In this document: positions 33,703 through 43,561 of the stretch, one piece after another | Layout: each line of letters opens with the position of its first letter | How positions within the stretch are numbered: the stretch's first letter is position 1 | Assembly: GCF_030409555.1 (NCBI RefSeq) | Contig: NZ_JAUFPU010000007.1 | Coordinates: 57,113-121,112 of the forward strand | From: Chitinimonas viridis | GTDB lineage: Bacteria; Pseudomonadota; Gammaproteobacteria; Burkholderiales; Chitinimonadaceae | Reading direction: 5' to 3' | Length of the DNA stretch: 64,000 nt | Translations under genes and position numbers: made by a program | The notes under the pieces: model-generated | The model's database searches: none | The model's input: the letters and a program-made list of their open reading frames with translations, nothing else | Told to the model about the DNA's origin: nothing

Positions 33703-34683
33703 TCATCCGCCACCGCGACGGCCACGCGGATGATGCGCTGCATGCAAGGTTGCCAGCCTGGCCTTGGCCACATGGGTGTAGATCTGGGTGGTGGTAATGT
33801 CCGCATGCCCCAGCAGCAGTTGCACCACCCGCAGGTCCGCGCCGTGGTTGACCAGATGGGTGGCAAAGGCGTGCCGCAGCACATGCGGGCTCAGGCGCTG
33901 GGCCGCTATGCCCACCCGCAGTGCGTATTGCTTGACGATATACCAGAAGCCCTGCCGGGTCAGCGGCTGGCCATGGGCATTCACAAAGGCAATCGGGTGG
34001 GCACGGCCACCTAACAACTGAGGCCGCCCTTCGGCCAGGTAGCGCCGGAACGCCTGCTGTGCCGGCTGGCCCATGGGCACCAACCGCGTCTTGTCGCCCT
34101 TGCCATGCTCTATCCGCACCGAACCTTCGGCCAGGTTCATGGCCGCCAGCGGTAAGACCACCAGCTCCGACACCCGCAGGCCAGCCGCATACATCAGTTC
34201 CAGCATGGCCGCATCACGCAGGCCCAGCGGCGTATCCAGCGCGGGCGCACGCATCAGCGCCTCCACCTCCACCTCAGACAGCGTCTTGGGCAGGGGCCGC
34301 ACCAGCCTGGGCCCATCCAGCTCGCCGGTGGGGTCCAGGGCTATCGTCTCCTCCTCCAGCAAATGCCGGTAATAGCGACGCAAGGCCGACAACAAGCGGC
34401 CACGGGATGCCCCATTCTTGCCCCGCATCAAGGCGGGCAGACGGCGCTTGTCCACCTCGCTCAACGCCGCGGTCTCGGCGTAGCGCGCCGCCAGCAAGGC
34501 CAGGTAATCCCTTATCTGGTCGGGGCCAGCGCTCAGGCTGTCGCTACCCGATTGCGCCAGCCAATCGGCCCATTGCGTCAGATCGCGCCGGTAGCTATCT
34601 GCAGTGTGGCCGCTCCACCCCTCCGCCAGCCAGGCAGCATCGATAAAACCGTCTATTCTGTCCCGATCCGTCATGGCGGACAT
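33703..34683 (-). CDS. xerD: Tyrosine recombinase XerD
   Basis: The 326-residue recombinase has a SAM-like N-terminal DNA-binding domain and a catalytic domain. Active-site residues are visible: Arg in AAGLRVSELV, His and Arg in HVLRHAFATH, His in LLLGHADI and Tyr in TQIYTHV. It acts with XerC at dif to resolve chromosome dimers. The length is slightly above the usual 298, with a basic HHPRGRRGGG tail. It is probably XerD by N-terminal pattern. XerC or an integrase is less likely, as no phage genes are near. Confidence 0.85.
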   Translation of the reverse strand: MSAMTDRDRIDGFIDAAWLAEGWSGHTADSYRRDLTQWADWLAQSGSDSLSAGPDQIRDYLALLAARYAETAALSEVDKRRLPALMRGKNGASRGRLLSALRRYYRHLLEEETIALDPTGELDGPRLVRPLPKTLSEVEVEALMRAPALDTPLGLRDAAMLELMYAAGLRVSELVVLPLAAMNLAEGSVRIEHGKGDKTRLVPMGQPAQQAFRRYLAEGRPQLLGGRAHPIAFVNAHGQPLTRQGFWYIVKQYALRVGIAAQRLSPHVLRHAFATHLVNHGADLRVVQLLLGHADITTTQIYTHVAKARLATLHAAHHPRGRRGGG

Positions 34684-34736
34684 AAAGTCACCACCTCATG
34701 CTGCATTTTGCTCGAACAGGCCGATAATTCCAGCCC

Positions 34737-35624
34737 ATGATCACCCTGCTGCTACCTGACTTCCTGCTGATACTGCTGGGCTATGCGCTCAGGCGCAGCA
34801 GCTTTCGCGACGATGGTTTCTGGCAAGGCATGGAACAGTTTATCTACTACGTCCTGTTTCCGCCGCTGCTCTTCAATGCGGTGTCACGCGCACCGCTGGA
34901 CATGGCGCAAAGCGGCCCCATGCTGCTGGCCGGTCTGCTGTTTACCCTGGGCGGACTGTTGCTGGGCTATGCCGCCCGCTGGCTACTGCAGGCCACACCC
35001 ACCGCTCTGAACAGCGGTACGCAATGCGCCTACCGCTTCAATACCTATGTGGGCCTGGCCATCATCGGCGGCCTGCACGGCCAGCAAGGCATTGCCGCCT
35101 TCGCCGTGCTGGTCGGCCTGCTGATTCCACTGGTCAACCTCGTCGCCATCCTGCAACTGACCCAGGGCCAGGGCAACCGCATCTGGCGCGAGCTGCTGGC
35201 CAACCCGCTGATCATCGCCATTACCCTGGGGCTGTGCTGGAATCTCAACGAATGGTCCTTGCCCACCTGGCTGCACCACGGCCTGGGCCTGCTGGCAGGT
35301 GCCGCCCTGCCACTGGGTCTCATCACCGTAGGCGGCGCCCTGCGCCTGGCTGCCTGGCGCGGCGCGCCCTGGCTGGTTGCCTGGTGGTCGGTGGTCAAGC
35401 TGCTGCTGCTGCCCTTGCTGGCCGTTGCCTGCTGCCGCCTGCTGGGGGTGACCGGCGTGTACTACCAGGCAGCGCTGGTACTGGCCTGCCTGCCCTCTGC
35501 CACCACCGCCTATATCCTGGCCGTGCGCCTGGGCAGTGACGGCCAGCTGGTCGCCGCCACCATCACCGCCACTACCTTGGGCGCCATGCTGACCGTGCCG
35601 CTCAACCTCGCCCTATGGGGATGA
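34737..35624 (+). CDS. AEC (auxin efflux carrier) family transporter
   Basis: This 295-residue membrane protein has about 8-10 hydrophobic helices with the AEC pattern: N-terminal LLPDFLLILLGYALRR, YRFNTYVGLA in the middle and LPSATTAYILAVRLGSD near the C-terminus. Bacterial members transport malate, malonate or similar carboxylates; the substrate is unknown here. It is divergent from xerD (53 bases) and convergent with rplS across a shared terminator. Confidence 0.87.
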   Translation: MITLLLPDFLLILLGYALRRSSFRDDGFWQGMEQFIYYVLFPPLLFNAVSRAPLDMAQSGPMLLAGLLFTLGGLLLGYAARWLLQATPTALNSGTQCAYRFNTYVGLAIIGGLHGQQGIAAFAVLVGLLIPLVNLVAILQLTQGQGNRIWRELLANPLIIAITLGLCWNLNEWSLPTWLHHGLGLLAGAALPLGLITVGGALRLAAWRGAPWLVAWWSVVKLLLLPLLAVACCRLLGVTGVYYQAALVLACLPSATTAYILAVRLGSDGQLVAATITATTLGAMLTVPLNLALWG

Positions 35625-35645
35625 AGGTCCCGCGGGCATAAAAAA

Positions 35646-35667
35646 ACGGCCGTCTTGCGACGACCGT
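35646..35667. terminator. Bidirectional terminator between the AEC gene and rplS
   Basis: ACGGCCGTC (35646-35654) pairs with GACGACCGT (35659-35667), one mismatch. It has an A-run on the left and CTTT on the right, between convergent genes. Confidence 0.7.
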
Positions 35668-35694
35668 CTTTCAAGCAGCAGCAGTGTCCGTCGC

Positions 35695-36075
35695 TTAAGC
35701 GGCGGCAACAGCGACCTTGCGGGCCGGCAGCTTTTCCTTGATACGTGCGGACTTGCCCGAGCGGTCGCGCAGGTAGTACAGCTTGGCGCGACGCACATCA
35801 CCACGACGCTTCACTTCAACCGAAGCAACCAGCGGCGAGTAGGTCTGGAAAGTACGCTCAACGCCTTCACCCGACGAAATCTTACGGACGATGAAGGAGC
35901 TGTTCAGGCCGCGGTTACGCTTGGCGATAACCACGCCTTCGTAAGCCTGCAGACGCTCGCGGTTACCTTCCTTCACCTTCACTTGCACGATGACGGTGTC
36001 ACCGGGGGCGAATTCGGGGAGGGTCTTGCCCAGACGGGCGATTTCTTCTTGTTCCAGCTTGGCGATGAGATTCAT
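35695..36075 (-). CDS. rplS: 50S ribosomal protein L19
   Basis: The 126-residue protein has L19 motifs ([42 protein letters not shown]). L19 lies at the subunit interface near the 30S bridge. It is the last gene of the operon rpsP-rimM-trmD-rplS, 61 bases after trmD, the same order as in E. coli. Confidence 0.97.
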   Translation of the reverse strand: MNLIAKLEQEEIARLGKTLPEFAPGDTVIVQVKVKEGNRERLQAYEGVVIAKRNRGLNSSFIVRKISSGEGVERTFQTYSPLVASVEVKRRGDVRRAKLYYLRDRSGKSARIKEKLPARKVAVAAA

Positions 36076-36136
36076 CGTTCAATACTCCAGTGTGAAGCTT
36101 GTTCCTTCTCGGGCTGCCAGCCACCTCTCGGTGCGC

Positions 36137-36910
36137 TCAGGCATCCTCTTTACGCGCATCCTGGTCCTGTTCGGACTGGAACTCACGGAGAAGACGAGCT
36201 TCCTCTTTTGTCAGTTGGCGATCCCGCAGCAACTCGGGCCGACGCAACCACGTCCGCCCCAGCGACTGCTTAAGCCGCCAACGCCTGATCGCTGCATGAT
36301 TGCCCGAAAGCAGGACTTCCGGAACCGCCATGCCGCGATATTCTTCTGGACGGGTGTAATGCGGGCAATCCAGCAACCCGTCCACAAAACTGTCTTCCTG
36401 CGCCGAGGCCGCATCATTCAGCACCCCGGGCAACTGCCTGACCAGCGCATCGATCAGCACCATGGCCGGCAATTCGCCGCCCGACAGCACATAGTCGCCG
36501 ATGGAGATTTCCTCATCCACCTGGCGCGCAATCACACGCTCGTCTATGCCTTCGTAGCGACCGGCCAGAATGATCAGGCCGGGCTCCTGCAGCAGTCGCA
36601 TCACCGACTCATGGGTCAGCGGCGCGCCCTGCGGCGACATATAAACCACTCTGCTACGCGCGGCGCCGGCAGCAGCCTGCGCTGCCCTGGCATCCTCGAT
36701 GGCGGCCTCCAGCGGCTCTGGCAGCATCACCATGCCGGGGCCACCACCATAGGGGCGATCATCCACCCGCCGGTAATTGCCCGTGCTGTAGTCGCGTGGG
36801 TTCCAGCACTGCAGGCCAAACAAGGCTTGCTCGTGCGCCCGCTGCGTCACGCCATGCTGGGCAATCGCCTCGAACATGGCAGGAAAAATCGTGACGACAT
36901 CAAAGCGCAC
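36137..36910 (-). CDS. trmD: tRNA (guanine-37-N1)-methyltransferase TrmD
   Basis: TrmD makes m1G37 in tRNAs and so prevents frameshifting. The 257-residue SPOUT protein has the N-terminal [13 protein letters not shown] and the trefoil-knot AdoMet site, [16 protein letters not shown]. The start is GTG 36910, one base after the rimM stop. Confidence 0.97.
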   Translation of the reverse strand: MRFDVVTIFPAMFEAIAQHGVTQRAHEQALFGLQCWNPRDYSTGNYRRVDDRPYGGGPGMVMLPEPLEAAIEDARAAQAAAGAARSRVVYMSPQGAPLTHESVMRLLQEPGLIILAGRYEGIDERVIARQVDEEISIGDYVLSGGELPAMVLIDALVRQLPGVLNDAASAQEDSFVDGLLDCPHYTRPEEYRGMAVPEVLLSGNHAAIRRWRLKQSLGRTWLRRPELLRDRQLTKEEARLLREFQSEQDQDARKEDA

Positions 36911-36911
36911 G

Positions 36912-37484
36912 TCAGTAATCCAGGCCCCAATCGACCTTGATCACGCCGGCTACCTGGTCAACGCTGTCGATGACCGGGCCCACGAACGGGATCAGGCGTT
37001 CAGCCTGGCCATCCTTCACCACCAGCACGTCATTGGCGCCGGTGCTGAGCAGGTTGTCTACCTTGCCCAGGCTTTCGCCCTGCAGGTTGACAACGGCCAA
37101 GCCGATCAGATCGGCCCAGTAGTATTCACCCTCATCTGCCGGCGGCATGGCGGAGCGCGGGATCGCAACCGTCATCCCCTTGAAACCATGGGCGACATCA
37201 CGATCCGTCACGCCTTCCAGCTTGGCAGACAGATTCTTGGGCTGGCGATTACCCTCTTCGACACGATAGGCGCGCCAGTTGCCATTACGGCCCAGCCACC
37301 AGGTATCGTAATCAAACAGGCTATCGGCGTACTCGGTGTCGGAAACCACCTTCACCCAGCCGCGTATACCAAACGCACCTGCGACAAAACCCATCGGCAC
37401 CAGATCAGCCGGTACACCGGCCGGTGATGCTGCGATGGGCTTTTGGTCCGCCGGCTTCATGTCGGCGCTCACGTCCTTCGGCAC
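36912..37484 (-). CDS. rimM: Ribosome maturation factor RimM
   Basis: RimM helps fold the 16S rRNA 3' head domain with S19. The 190-residue protein has the N-terminal motif [15 protein letters not shown] and the PRC-barrel region [13 protein letters not shown], with EGLxV-like features altered to ESLGKV. The start is GTG 37484, directly after the rpsP stop. GTG 37472 and ATG 37460 are alternatives, and the family motif begins well after all three. Confidence 0.94.
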   Translation of the reverse strand: MPKDVSADMKPADQKPIAASPAGVPADLVPMGFVAGAFGIRGWVKVVSDTEYADSLFDYDTWWLGRNGNWRAYRVEEGNRQPKNLSAKLEGVTDRDVAHGFKGMTVAIPRSAMPPADEGEYYWADLIGLAVVNLQGESLGKVDNLLSTGANDVLVVKDGQAERLIPFVGPVIDSVDQVAGVIKVDWGLDY

Positions 37485-37727
37485 TTAGGCCGGCAGACGC
37501 TTGACCAGCTTCTTGACGCTGTCAGCCAGCTGGGCACCGTTGCCAATCCAGTGGCTCAGGCGGTCAGCAGCAATGCGCAGACCCTCTTCGCCATCCTTGG
37601 CTTGGGGGTTGTAGAAGCCAATGCGTTCAATAAAGCGACCGTCACGGCGGCAGCGCTTGTCGGCCACGACCACGTTGAAGAACGGACGATCCTTGGCGCC
37701 ACCACGGGCAAGACGAATCACAACCAT
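37485..37727 (-). CDS. rpsP: 30S ribosomal protein S16
   Basis: This 80-residue S16 begins [20 protein letters not shown] and contains IERIGFYNP and the YWxxxGAQ-like [12 protein letters not shown]. It is the first gene of rpsP-rimM-trmD-rplS. Upstream lie 245 bases without a gene before the ffh stop. Confidence 0.97.
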   Translation of the reverse strand: MVVIRLARGGAKDRPFFNVVVADKRCRRDGRFIERIGFYNPQAKDGEEGLRIAADRLSHWIGNGAQLADSVKKLVKRLPA

Positions 37728-37932
37728 TATGTTGTTCCTAAAATTCTGGTTAGGCGGAGAAAGCCGGGCATTCTACAACCACCCGGCACAAAGCAGCAAG
37801 AAGATCTTGCAACTCAAGTAATTAGACCGTATCGGCAAACCACACAGGCGGCTGCCAGACGGGGCGCACAGCCAGCGCACCCTCGTTGCACAACGACAAA
37901 GCGGCAAGCCTTGAACAGGCGCCTAGAGTCTA

Positions 37933-37965
37933 TTCACGATCTTTTCCCCGGGGGAAAATCGTGAA
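37933..37965 (-). repeat. Long inverted repeat after ffh
   Basis: TTCACGAT (37933-37940) pairs with ATCGTGAA (37958-37965), and an inner TTTCCCC/GGGGAAA stem continues it, with a small bulge. It is 7 bases after the ffh stop on the minus strand. The U-tract is weak (AATAGACT follows), so it may be a terminator or an mRNA end-protecting hairpin. Confidence 0.6.
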
Positions 37966-37972
37966 AAGGCTT

Positions 37973-39322
37973 TTACATGCCGGGGAGCATGCCCTTCATG
38001 CCCTTCATCAGCTTGAACATATTCTTGCCGGAGAATTGCTTCATCATCTTCTGCATGTCCTCGAACTGCTTGAGCAGGCGATTGACTTCCTGCACGCTGA
38101 CCCCGGCGCCGGCAGCGATACGGCGCTTGCGGCTGGCCTTGAGCAACTCAGGCTTGCGCCGCTCCAGCGGCGTCATCGAGCGTATGATGCCCTCCACCCG
38201 GCGCATGGCTTTTTCAGCCTCCGGCCCCTGCATGGCCTGGCTCATCTGGCCCATGCCCGGCAATTTGTCGAGCAGGCCGGACATGCCGCCCATTTTCTTC
38301 ATCTGCTGTATCTGCGCCAGGAAGTCCTCAAGGTCAAAACCCTTGCCAGACTTCATCTTCTTAGCCAGCTTCTCGGCCTCTTCCACATCGACCGTCTGCT
38401 GCACCTGTTCGATCAGGCTGAGCACATCGCCCATGCCCAGGATGCGCGAAGCCATGCGCTCGGGGTGAAAAGGCTCCAGCCCGCCCACCTTCTCGCCCAC
38501 GCCGATGAACTTGATCGGCTTGCCGGTCACATGCCGCACCGACAGCGCCGCACCACCACGGGCATCGCCATCGAGCTTGGTCAGCACCACGCCGGTCAGC
38601 GGCAAGGCCTCACCAAAGGCCCGCGCCGTATTCACCGCATCCTGCCCCTGCATGGCATCCACCACGAACAGCGTCTCTATCGGGTTGAGCAGCGCATGCA
38701 GTTGCTTGATCTCGGCCATCATGGCTTCGTCTATCGCCAGGCGGCCCGCAGTATCGACAATCAGGACATCAAAGAAATGCCGCTTGGCATGATCCAGCGC
38801 AGCACGGGCGATATCGGCCGGCGCCTGCTTGGGGTCGGAAGGAAACCACTCCACCCCCACCTGGCCCGCCAACAGCTTGAGCTGCTCGATGGCGGCAGGC
38901 CGATACACGTCAGCCGAGACCACCAGCACCTTCTTCTTGGAATCTTCCTTCAGGCGCTTGGCCAGCTTGCCGGTGGTCGTGGTCTTGCCCGCCCCCTGCA
39001 AACCTGCCATCAGCACGATTGCCGGCGGCACTGCAGCCAGGTTGAGGCTGTCGTTGTGGTCGCCCATCAGCTTCTTCAGCTCATCGTGCACCACACCAAT
39101 CACCGCCTGGCCCGGCGTCAGGCTACCCATCACCTCCTGCCCCAGAGCGCGCTCCTTCACCTGCGCCACGAAGGTTTTCACCACAGGCAAGGCGACATCG
39201 GCCTCCAGCAGGGCCATGCGCACCTCGCGCATGGCGTCCGAGATATTGTCCTCCGTCAACCGGGCGTGACCGCGCAGGGTTTTGACGACAGTGGAAAGAC
39301 GGCTTTGCAGGTTGTCAAACAT
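37973..39322 (-). CDS. ffh: Signal recognition particle protein Ffh
   Basis: The 449-residue GTPase binds signal sequences with 4.5S RNA and delivers ribosomes to FtsY. NG-domain motifs are GLQGAGKTTT, DTAGRLAIDE and TKLDGDARGGAAL. The Met-rich M domain at the C-terminus ends KGMKGMLPGM. I chose ATG 39322, which gives the standard MFDNLQ start, over TTG 39337. It is divergent from a CcsA-like gene, a common arrangement. Confidence 0.97.
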   Translation of the reverse strand: MFDNLQSRLSTVVKTLRGHARLTEDNISDAMREVRMALLEADVALPVVKTFVAQVKERALGQEVMGSLTPGQAVIGVVHDELKKLMGDHNDSLNLAAVPPAIVLMAGLQGAGKTTTTGKLAKRLKEDSKKKVLVVSADVYRPAAIEQLKLLAGQVGVEWFPSDPKQAPADIARAALDHAKRHFFDVLIVDTAGRLAIDEAMMAEIKQLHALLNPIETLFVVDAMQGQDAVNTARAFGEALPLTGVVLTKLDGDARGGAALSVRHVTGKPIKFIGVGEKVGGLEPFHPERMASRILGMGDVLSLIEQVQQTVDVEEAEKLAKKMKSGKGFDLEDFLAQIQQMKKMGGMSGLLDKLPGMGQMSQAMQGPEAEKAMRRVEGIIRSMTPLERRKPELLKASRKRRIAAGAGVSVQEVNRLLKQFEDMQKMMKQFSGKNMFKLMKGMKGMLPGM

Positions 39323-39583
39323 GGGAGCAATTCTCAATCGGCACCCAGCGGTGCTCTGTTAGACTTGAGCAGCCTCTCGACACGAGGCCGAAGACTGGTT
39401 CGGAAACTGTTTACCGCTATCTTGCCCGCCAGAAGCAGGGCCGCAAACACGGCAGCCGCAGCCGCACGGGGTAGCTGCCGCAGTGCACTAGCGATGCCGG
39501 CAAGCGCGTAAACAGATTCCCAAAGGCTGTTTAAACCCGGCAGTTTACCTGACTTGCCGCAACCCGACTTGCCAACACGCCCC

Positions 39584-40402
39584 ATGACTCAGTACCTCAC
39601 CCTGCTCCCCCTGCTGGTATGGCTAGGCTACCTTGCACTGGCCGGCTGGCTGTGGGCATCACGCCGGCCGCCCATCCAGGACTTGCCGGCCACCCGCCTC
39701 AAGCTGGAGCACAGCCTGCTGGGCCTGCTGCTGCTGCTGCACGCCCCCCTGGCCTTCACCCCCCTGATCAGCCTTGCCCCCCATTTCGGCGCGCGCGAAG
39801 CCCTGGGCATGCTGACCTGGATAGCGGTACTGATCTACTGGACAGCAGCCTTCCTGATCAAGCTGGAAGGCCTGCAGGTCATCTTGCTACCCGTGGCAAC
39901 CTTCAGCCTGGGTGCCAGCCTGCTGATGCCTGCCGGCCACCCGACACCGTGGCTGTCCGCCCCCCTGATGCAGGCTCATTTCGCCATTGCCATGCTGGCC
40001 TATGGGTTTTTCGCCGTGGCGGCGGGGCTGGCCGTCCTGATGCGGCTGGCCGATCGCCAGCTTCACCACCCAGGCCGCGGCCTGCTCAGCCAGCTACCAC
40101 CCTTGCTGGCACTTGAGCGGCTGCTGTTCTCCACCCTGGCGCTGGGCTTTGTGCTGCTGACCGCCACCCTGGTCACCGGCACGGTCTTCTCCGAGGCGCT
40201 ATTCCACAAAGCCGTCACCTTCAATCACAAAACCCTGTTCTCGCTGGCCGCCTGGCTGGTATTCGCCGCCCTGCTCTGGGGCAGGCAAACGCGCGGCTGG
40301 CGCGGCCGCATTGCCGTGAACTGGACGCTGACGGGCTTCACCCTGCTGCTGTTGGCCTATATTGGTAGTCGGTTCGTACTGGATGCGCTGCTGCAACACT
40401 GA
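39584..40402 (+). CDS. CcsA/YpjD-like cytochrome c assembly family membrane protein
   Basis: The 272-residue protein has about eight membrane helices and the CcmC/CcsA-type pattern with histidines in PLMQAHFAIAML and FNHKTLFSLAAW. E. coli YpjD, next to ffh, is the closest relative by context, and its role is uncertain. ATG 39584 gives the hydrophobic N-terminus. The open frame begins at 39554. The 261-base spacer to ffh holds no convincing gene. Confidence 0.85.
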   Translation: MTQYLTLLPLLVWLGYLALAGWLWASRRPPIQDLPATRLKLEHSLLGLLLLLHAPLAFTPLISLAPHFGAREALGMLTWIAVLIYWTAAFLIKLEGLQVILLPVATFSLGASLLMPAGHPTPWLSAPLMQAHFAIAMLAYGFFAVAAGLAVLMRLADRQLHHPGRGLLSQLPPLLALERLLFSTLALGFVLLTATLVTGTVFSEALFHKAVTFNHKTLFSLAAWLVFAALLWGRQTRGWRGRIAVNWTLTGFTLLLLAYIGSRFVLDALLQH

Positions 40403-40466
40403 TCGCCGCAGCCAAGCGGCAGCGCCATCCGGCGATTATGCAAGGCGAAATATATGCCTACGCCAT

Positions 40467-40525
40467 AAAAAACCCATCAAAGCCAGACGGCGCAAGGGTT
40501 TTCGGCTTTACATACGAACTTGACA
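40467..40525 (+). promoter_or_regulatory. A+T-rich structured leader upstream of pilB
   Basis: In the 193-base gap before pilB, AAAACCC (40469-40475) pairs with GGGTTTT (40496-40502), with an inner GCC-AGAC-GGC stem. TTGACA at 40520-40525 is a possible -35, but no good -10 lies 16-18 bases on. This gap is more A+T-rich than its surroundings. A known riboswitch class was not recognised. Confidence 0.4.
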
Positions 40526-40595
40526 AAGGCATTATTTATGCCAGCCTTCTAAATACGGCGCAGTTCGCGTCACCTTCCGCAAGGACGCATTACCT

Positions 40596-42308
40596 ATGGC
40601 GCAATCCCCATCCACCCTCTCTGGCATCGCCCGCGCGCTGGTTCAGCAAGGCCGCTTGCAGGAAGCCGATGCGGATGCCATCCAGGCACAGGCACAGGCC
40701 AACCAGACCAGCTTTGTGCAGGCCCTGGTTGCCAGCAAGAAACTCAGCGGCCTGCAGGTGGCCGAGTTCGCCGCCCAGACCTTCGGCTATCCCATGCTGG
40801 ACCTGGCCCAACTCGACCCGGCCTATATCCCGCCCGGCGCGCTGGATCGCAAACTGATGCAGACCCGCCGCATCGCCCCGCTGTACAAGCGCGGCACCAA
40901 GCTGTTCGTAGCCATCTCCGATCCAACCTATCTGCAAGCGCTGGAAGATGCCAAGTTCCAGAGCGGCGCCGTCATCGAACCCATCATTGTCGAAGACCCC
41001 AAGCTGGGACAGTTGATCGACAAGCTGGTCGAGGCCAGTGGCGCCAACCTCAAGGACATGGTGAACGACCAGGACGACCTGGACCTCAACGTGCCCGAGG
41101 AGAGCCAGGTAGAGGCCGACACCAGCACCAACGAAGTCGATGACGCCCCGGTGGTGAAATACATCCAGAAGCTGTTGCTGGATGCCATCAATAGCGGCGC
41201 CTCGGATATCCACTTCGAGCCCTACGAGAAGTTCTACCGCGTCCGCTACCGCATCGACGGCGTGCTGCGCGAAGTGGCCCAGCCTCCGCTGGCCATCAAG
41301 GAGAAAATCTCCTCCCGTATCAAGGTGATCTCCAAGCTCGACATCTCGGAAAAGCGCATCCCGCAGGATGGCCGGATGAAGCTGGTGCTATCGAAGACAC
41401 GCGCCATCGACTTCCGGGTCTCCACCCTGCCCACGCTGTTCGGCGAGAAGATCTGTATGCGGATTCTCGACCCCAGCTCCGCCACGCTGGGTATCGACGC
41501 GCTGGGTTACGAGCCGGATCAGAAAGCGGCCTTGCTGGACGCCGTCCATCGCCCCTACGGCATGGTGCTGGTAACCGGCCCCACGGGCTCCGGCAAGACA
41601 GTGTCGCTCTATACCTGCCTCAATATCCTGAATGAACCCGGCATCAATATTTCTACCGCCGAAGACCCGGCCGAAATCAACCTGCCCGGCATCAACCAAG
41701 TCAACGTCAACGACAAGGCCGGCCTGACATTCGCGGCCGCACTCAAATCCTTCCTGCGGCAGGATCCCGACATCATCATGGTCGGTGAAATCCGTGACCT
41801 GGAGACCGCCGATATCTCGATCAAGGCCGCCCAGACCGGTCACATGGTGTTCTCCACCCTGCACACCAACGACGCGCCCGCCACCCTGTCACGTATGCTG
41901 AACATGGGCATCGCCCCGTTCAACATCGCCTCGTCGGTCATCCTGATCACCGGCCAGCGGCTGGCACGGCGCCTATGTTCGGCCTGCAAGAAACCGGTGG
42001 ACATACCGCACGACGTGCTGTTGCGCGCCGGCTACACCGAGGACGATCTGGACGGCAGCTGGCAGCCCTATGGTCCTGTCGGTTGCGATATCTGCAAGGG
42101 CTCGGGCTACAAGGGCCGGGTGGGCATCTATCAGGTCATGCCCATCTCTGAAGAAATGCAGCGCATCATCATGCGCCAGGGTAACTCTATAGACATCGCA
42201 GACCAGGCCAAGCGCGAGGGTATTCGCGACTTGCGCCAATCCGGCTTGCTCAAGGTCAAGCAAGGCATGACCTCGCTGACCGAAGTAGAAGCCGTCACCA
42301 ACGAATAA
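40596..42308 (+). CDS. pilB: Type IV pilus assembly ATPase PilB
   Basis: The 570-residue extension ATPase has the N-terminal MshEN/T2SSE domain, Walker A GPTGSGKT (residues 328-335), Asp box EDPAE, Walker [13 protein letters not shown] and the tetracysteine zinc site (CSACKK then CDICKGSG). It powers pilin addition at the inner membrane. It heads pilB-pilC-pilD; pilC starts 25 bases after it. Confidence 0.97.
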   Translation: MAQSPSTLSGIARALVQQGRLQEADADAIQAQAQANQTSFVQALVASKKLSGLQVAEFAAQTFGYPMLDLAQLDPAYIPPGALDRKLMQTRRIAPLYKRGTKLFVAISDPTYLQALEDAKFQSGAVIEPIIVEDPKLGQLIDKLVEASGANLKDMVNDQDDLDLNVPEESQVEADTSTNEVDDAPVVKYIQKLLLDAINSGASDIHFEPYEKFYRVRYRIDGVLREVAQPPLAIKEKISSRIKVISKLDISEKRIPQDGRMKLVLSKTRAIDFRVSTLPTLFGEKICMRILDPSSATLGIDALGYEPDQKAALLDAVHRPYGMVLVTGPTGSGKTVSLYTCLNILNEPGINISTAEDPAEINLPGINQVNVNDKAGLTFAAALKSFLRQDPDIIMVGEIRDLETADISIKAAQTGHMVFSTLHTNDAPATLSRMLNMGIAPFNIASSVILITGQRLARRLCSACKKPVDIPHDVLLRAGYTEDDLDGSWQPYGPVGCDICKGSGYKGRVGIYQVMPISEEMQRIIMRQGNSIDIADQAKREGIRDLRQSGLLKVKQGMTSLTEVEAVTNE

Positions 42309-42333
42309 GGCTGTTAAGCCAAGGAGTAACCGC

Positions 42334-43557
42334 ATGGCGGTCGATAAGAAAAGCCAGGTCAAGGAACAAACCTTTTCCTGGGAAGGCAAGGACAAGACGG
42401 GTAAAACCATCAAGGGTGAAATGCGCGCCGGTGGCGATGCCGTGGTGCGTGCCAGTCTGCGCCGCCAGGGCGTTACCGTGCTCAAGATCAAGAAGCAATC
42501 CCGATCCATGGGCAAGCGCATCACCGAGAAGGACATCACCTTCTTCACCCGCCAGATGGCGGTCATGATGAAGTCCGGCGTACCACTGCTGCAGGCCTTC
42601 GACATCGTCGCCAAGGGTCACGCCAATCCCAGCGTGACCCGCCTGCTGACCGAGATCAAGAACGACGTGGAAACCGGCGCCAGCCTCACCCAGGCCTTCC
42701 GCAAACACCCGCTCTACTTCGACCAGTTGTTCTGCAACCTGATACAGGCGGGCGAGCAGGCCGGTATTCTCGATGCGCTGCTGGATAGACTGGCGACCTA
42801 CAAGGAAAAGATCCTGGCCATCAAGGGCAAGATCAAATCCGCCCTGTTCTACCCAATCTCCATTCTGGTGGCAGCCTTTATCGTGATCACCGTGATCATG
42901 ATTTTCGTGATTCCGGCATTCAAGGATTTGTTCTCCAACTTTGGCGCCGAACTGCCCGGCCCCACCCAGCTGGTCATCAACATATCCGAAATCTTCCTGG
43001 CCTATTGGTGGGCCATCTTTGGCGCCATAGGTGGCAGTATCTACGGCATCATTCAGCTCAAGAAACGGTCACGTAAGTTCCAGCAATTCATCGACCGCAC
43101 CTCCCTCAAGTTGCCGGTGCTGGGTGATGTGATGCGCAAGGCCACCATCGCCCGCTGGACGCGCACCATGTCCACCATGTTTGCCGCCGGCGTACCGCTG
43201 GTTGAAGCACTGGATTCCGTCGGCGGCGCCGCCGGCAATATCATCTATGCCGACGCCACCAAACGCATCCAGACCGAAGTCAGCACCGGCACCAGCCTGA
43301 CTGTCGCCATGCAGAACAGCGAAGTCTTCCCCCCCATGGTGATGCAGATGGTTGCCATCGGCGAAGAATCCGGTGCACTGGACGCCATGCTGGGCAAGAT
43401 CGCCGACTTCTTCGAACAGGAAGTGGACGAGGCCGTCGATGCACTGACCAGCCTGATGGAACCCATGATCATGATGGTACTGGGCCCCATCATCGGTGGC
43501 ATCATCATTGCCATGTACCTGCCCATCTTCAAGATGGGTGCCGCCGTCGGCGGCTGA
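42334..43557 (+). CDS. pilC: Type IV pilus platform protein PilC
   Basis: This 407-residue inner-membrane protein has two T2SSF domains (DITFFTRQMAVMMKSGVPLLQAF and KATIARWTRTMSTMFAAGVP) and three membrane helices. It converts PilB motion into pilus growth. ATG 42334 follows AAGGAG. It lies between pilB and pilD. Confidence 0.97.
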   Translation: MAVDKKSQVKEQTFSWEGKDKTGKTIKGEMRAGGDAVVRASLRRQGVTVLKIKKQSRSMGKRITEKDITFFTRQMAVMMKSGVPLLQAFDIVAKGHANPSVTRLLTEIKNDVETGASLTQAFRKHPLYFDQLFCNLIQAGEQAGILDALLDRLATYKEKILAIKGKIKSALFYPISILVAAFIVITVIMIFVIPAFKDLFSNFGAELPGPTQLVINISEIFLAYWWAIFGAIGGSIYGIIQLKKRSRKFQQFIDRTSLKLPVLGDVMRKATIARWTRTMSTMFAAGVPLVEALDSVGGAAGNIIYADATKRIQTEVSTGTSLTVAMQNSEVFPPMVMQMVAIGEESGALDAMLGKIADFFEQEVDEAVDALTSLMEPMIMMVLGPIIGGIIIAMYLPIFKMGAAVGG

Positions 43558-43561
43558 TGCA

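Noticed and set aside
33703..34683. Tyrosine recombinase as a sign of a prophage or integron
   Set aside because: The protein fits XerD, its neighbours are housekeeping genes, and no phage genes, attachment repeats or tRNA lie nearby.
37886..39511. 541-codon plus-strand frame opposite ffh
   Set aside because: Antisense to ffh over nearly its full length; the His/Leu-rich translation matches no family.
39334..39585. 83-codon minus-strand frame in the spacer between ffh and the CcsA-like gene
   Set aside because: It overlaps the start of the CcsA-like gene, has no ribosome-binding site and has no recognisable motif. Weak, but it cannot be fully excluded.
40438..40857. 139-codon frame overlapping the pilB start
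   Set aside because: It runs out of frame through the pilB N-terminus. The part upstream of pilB is A+T-rich leader, and the rest is a pilB shadow.
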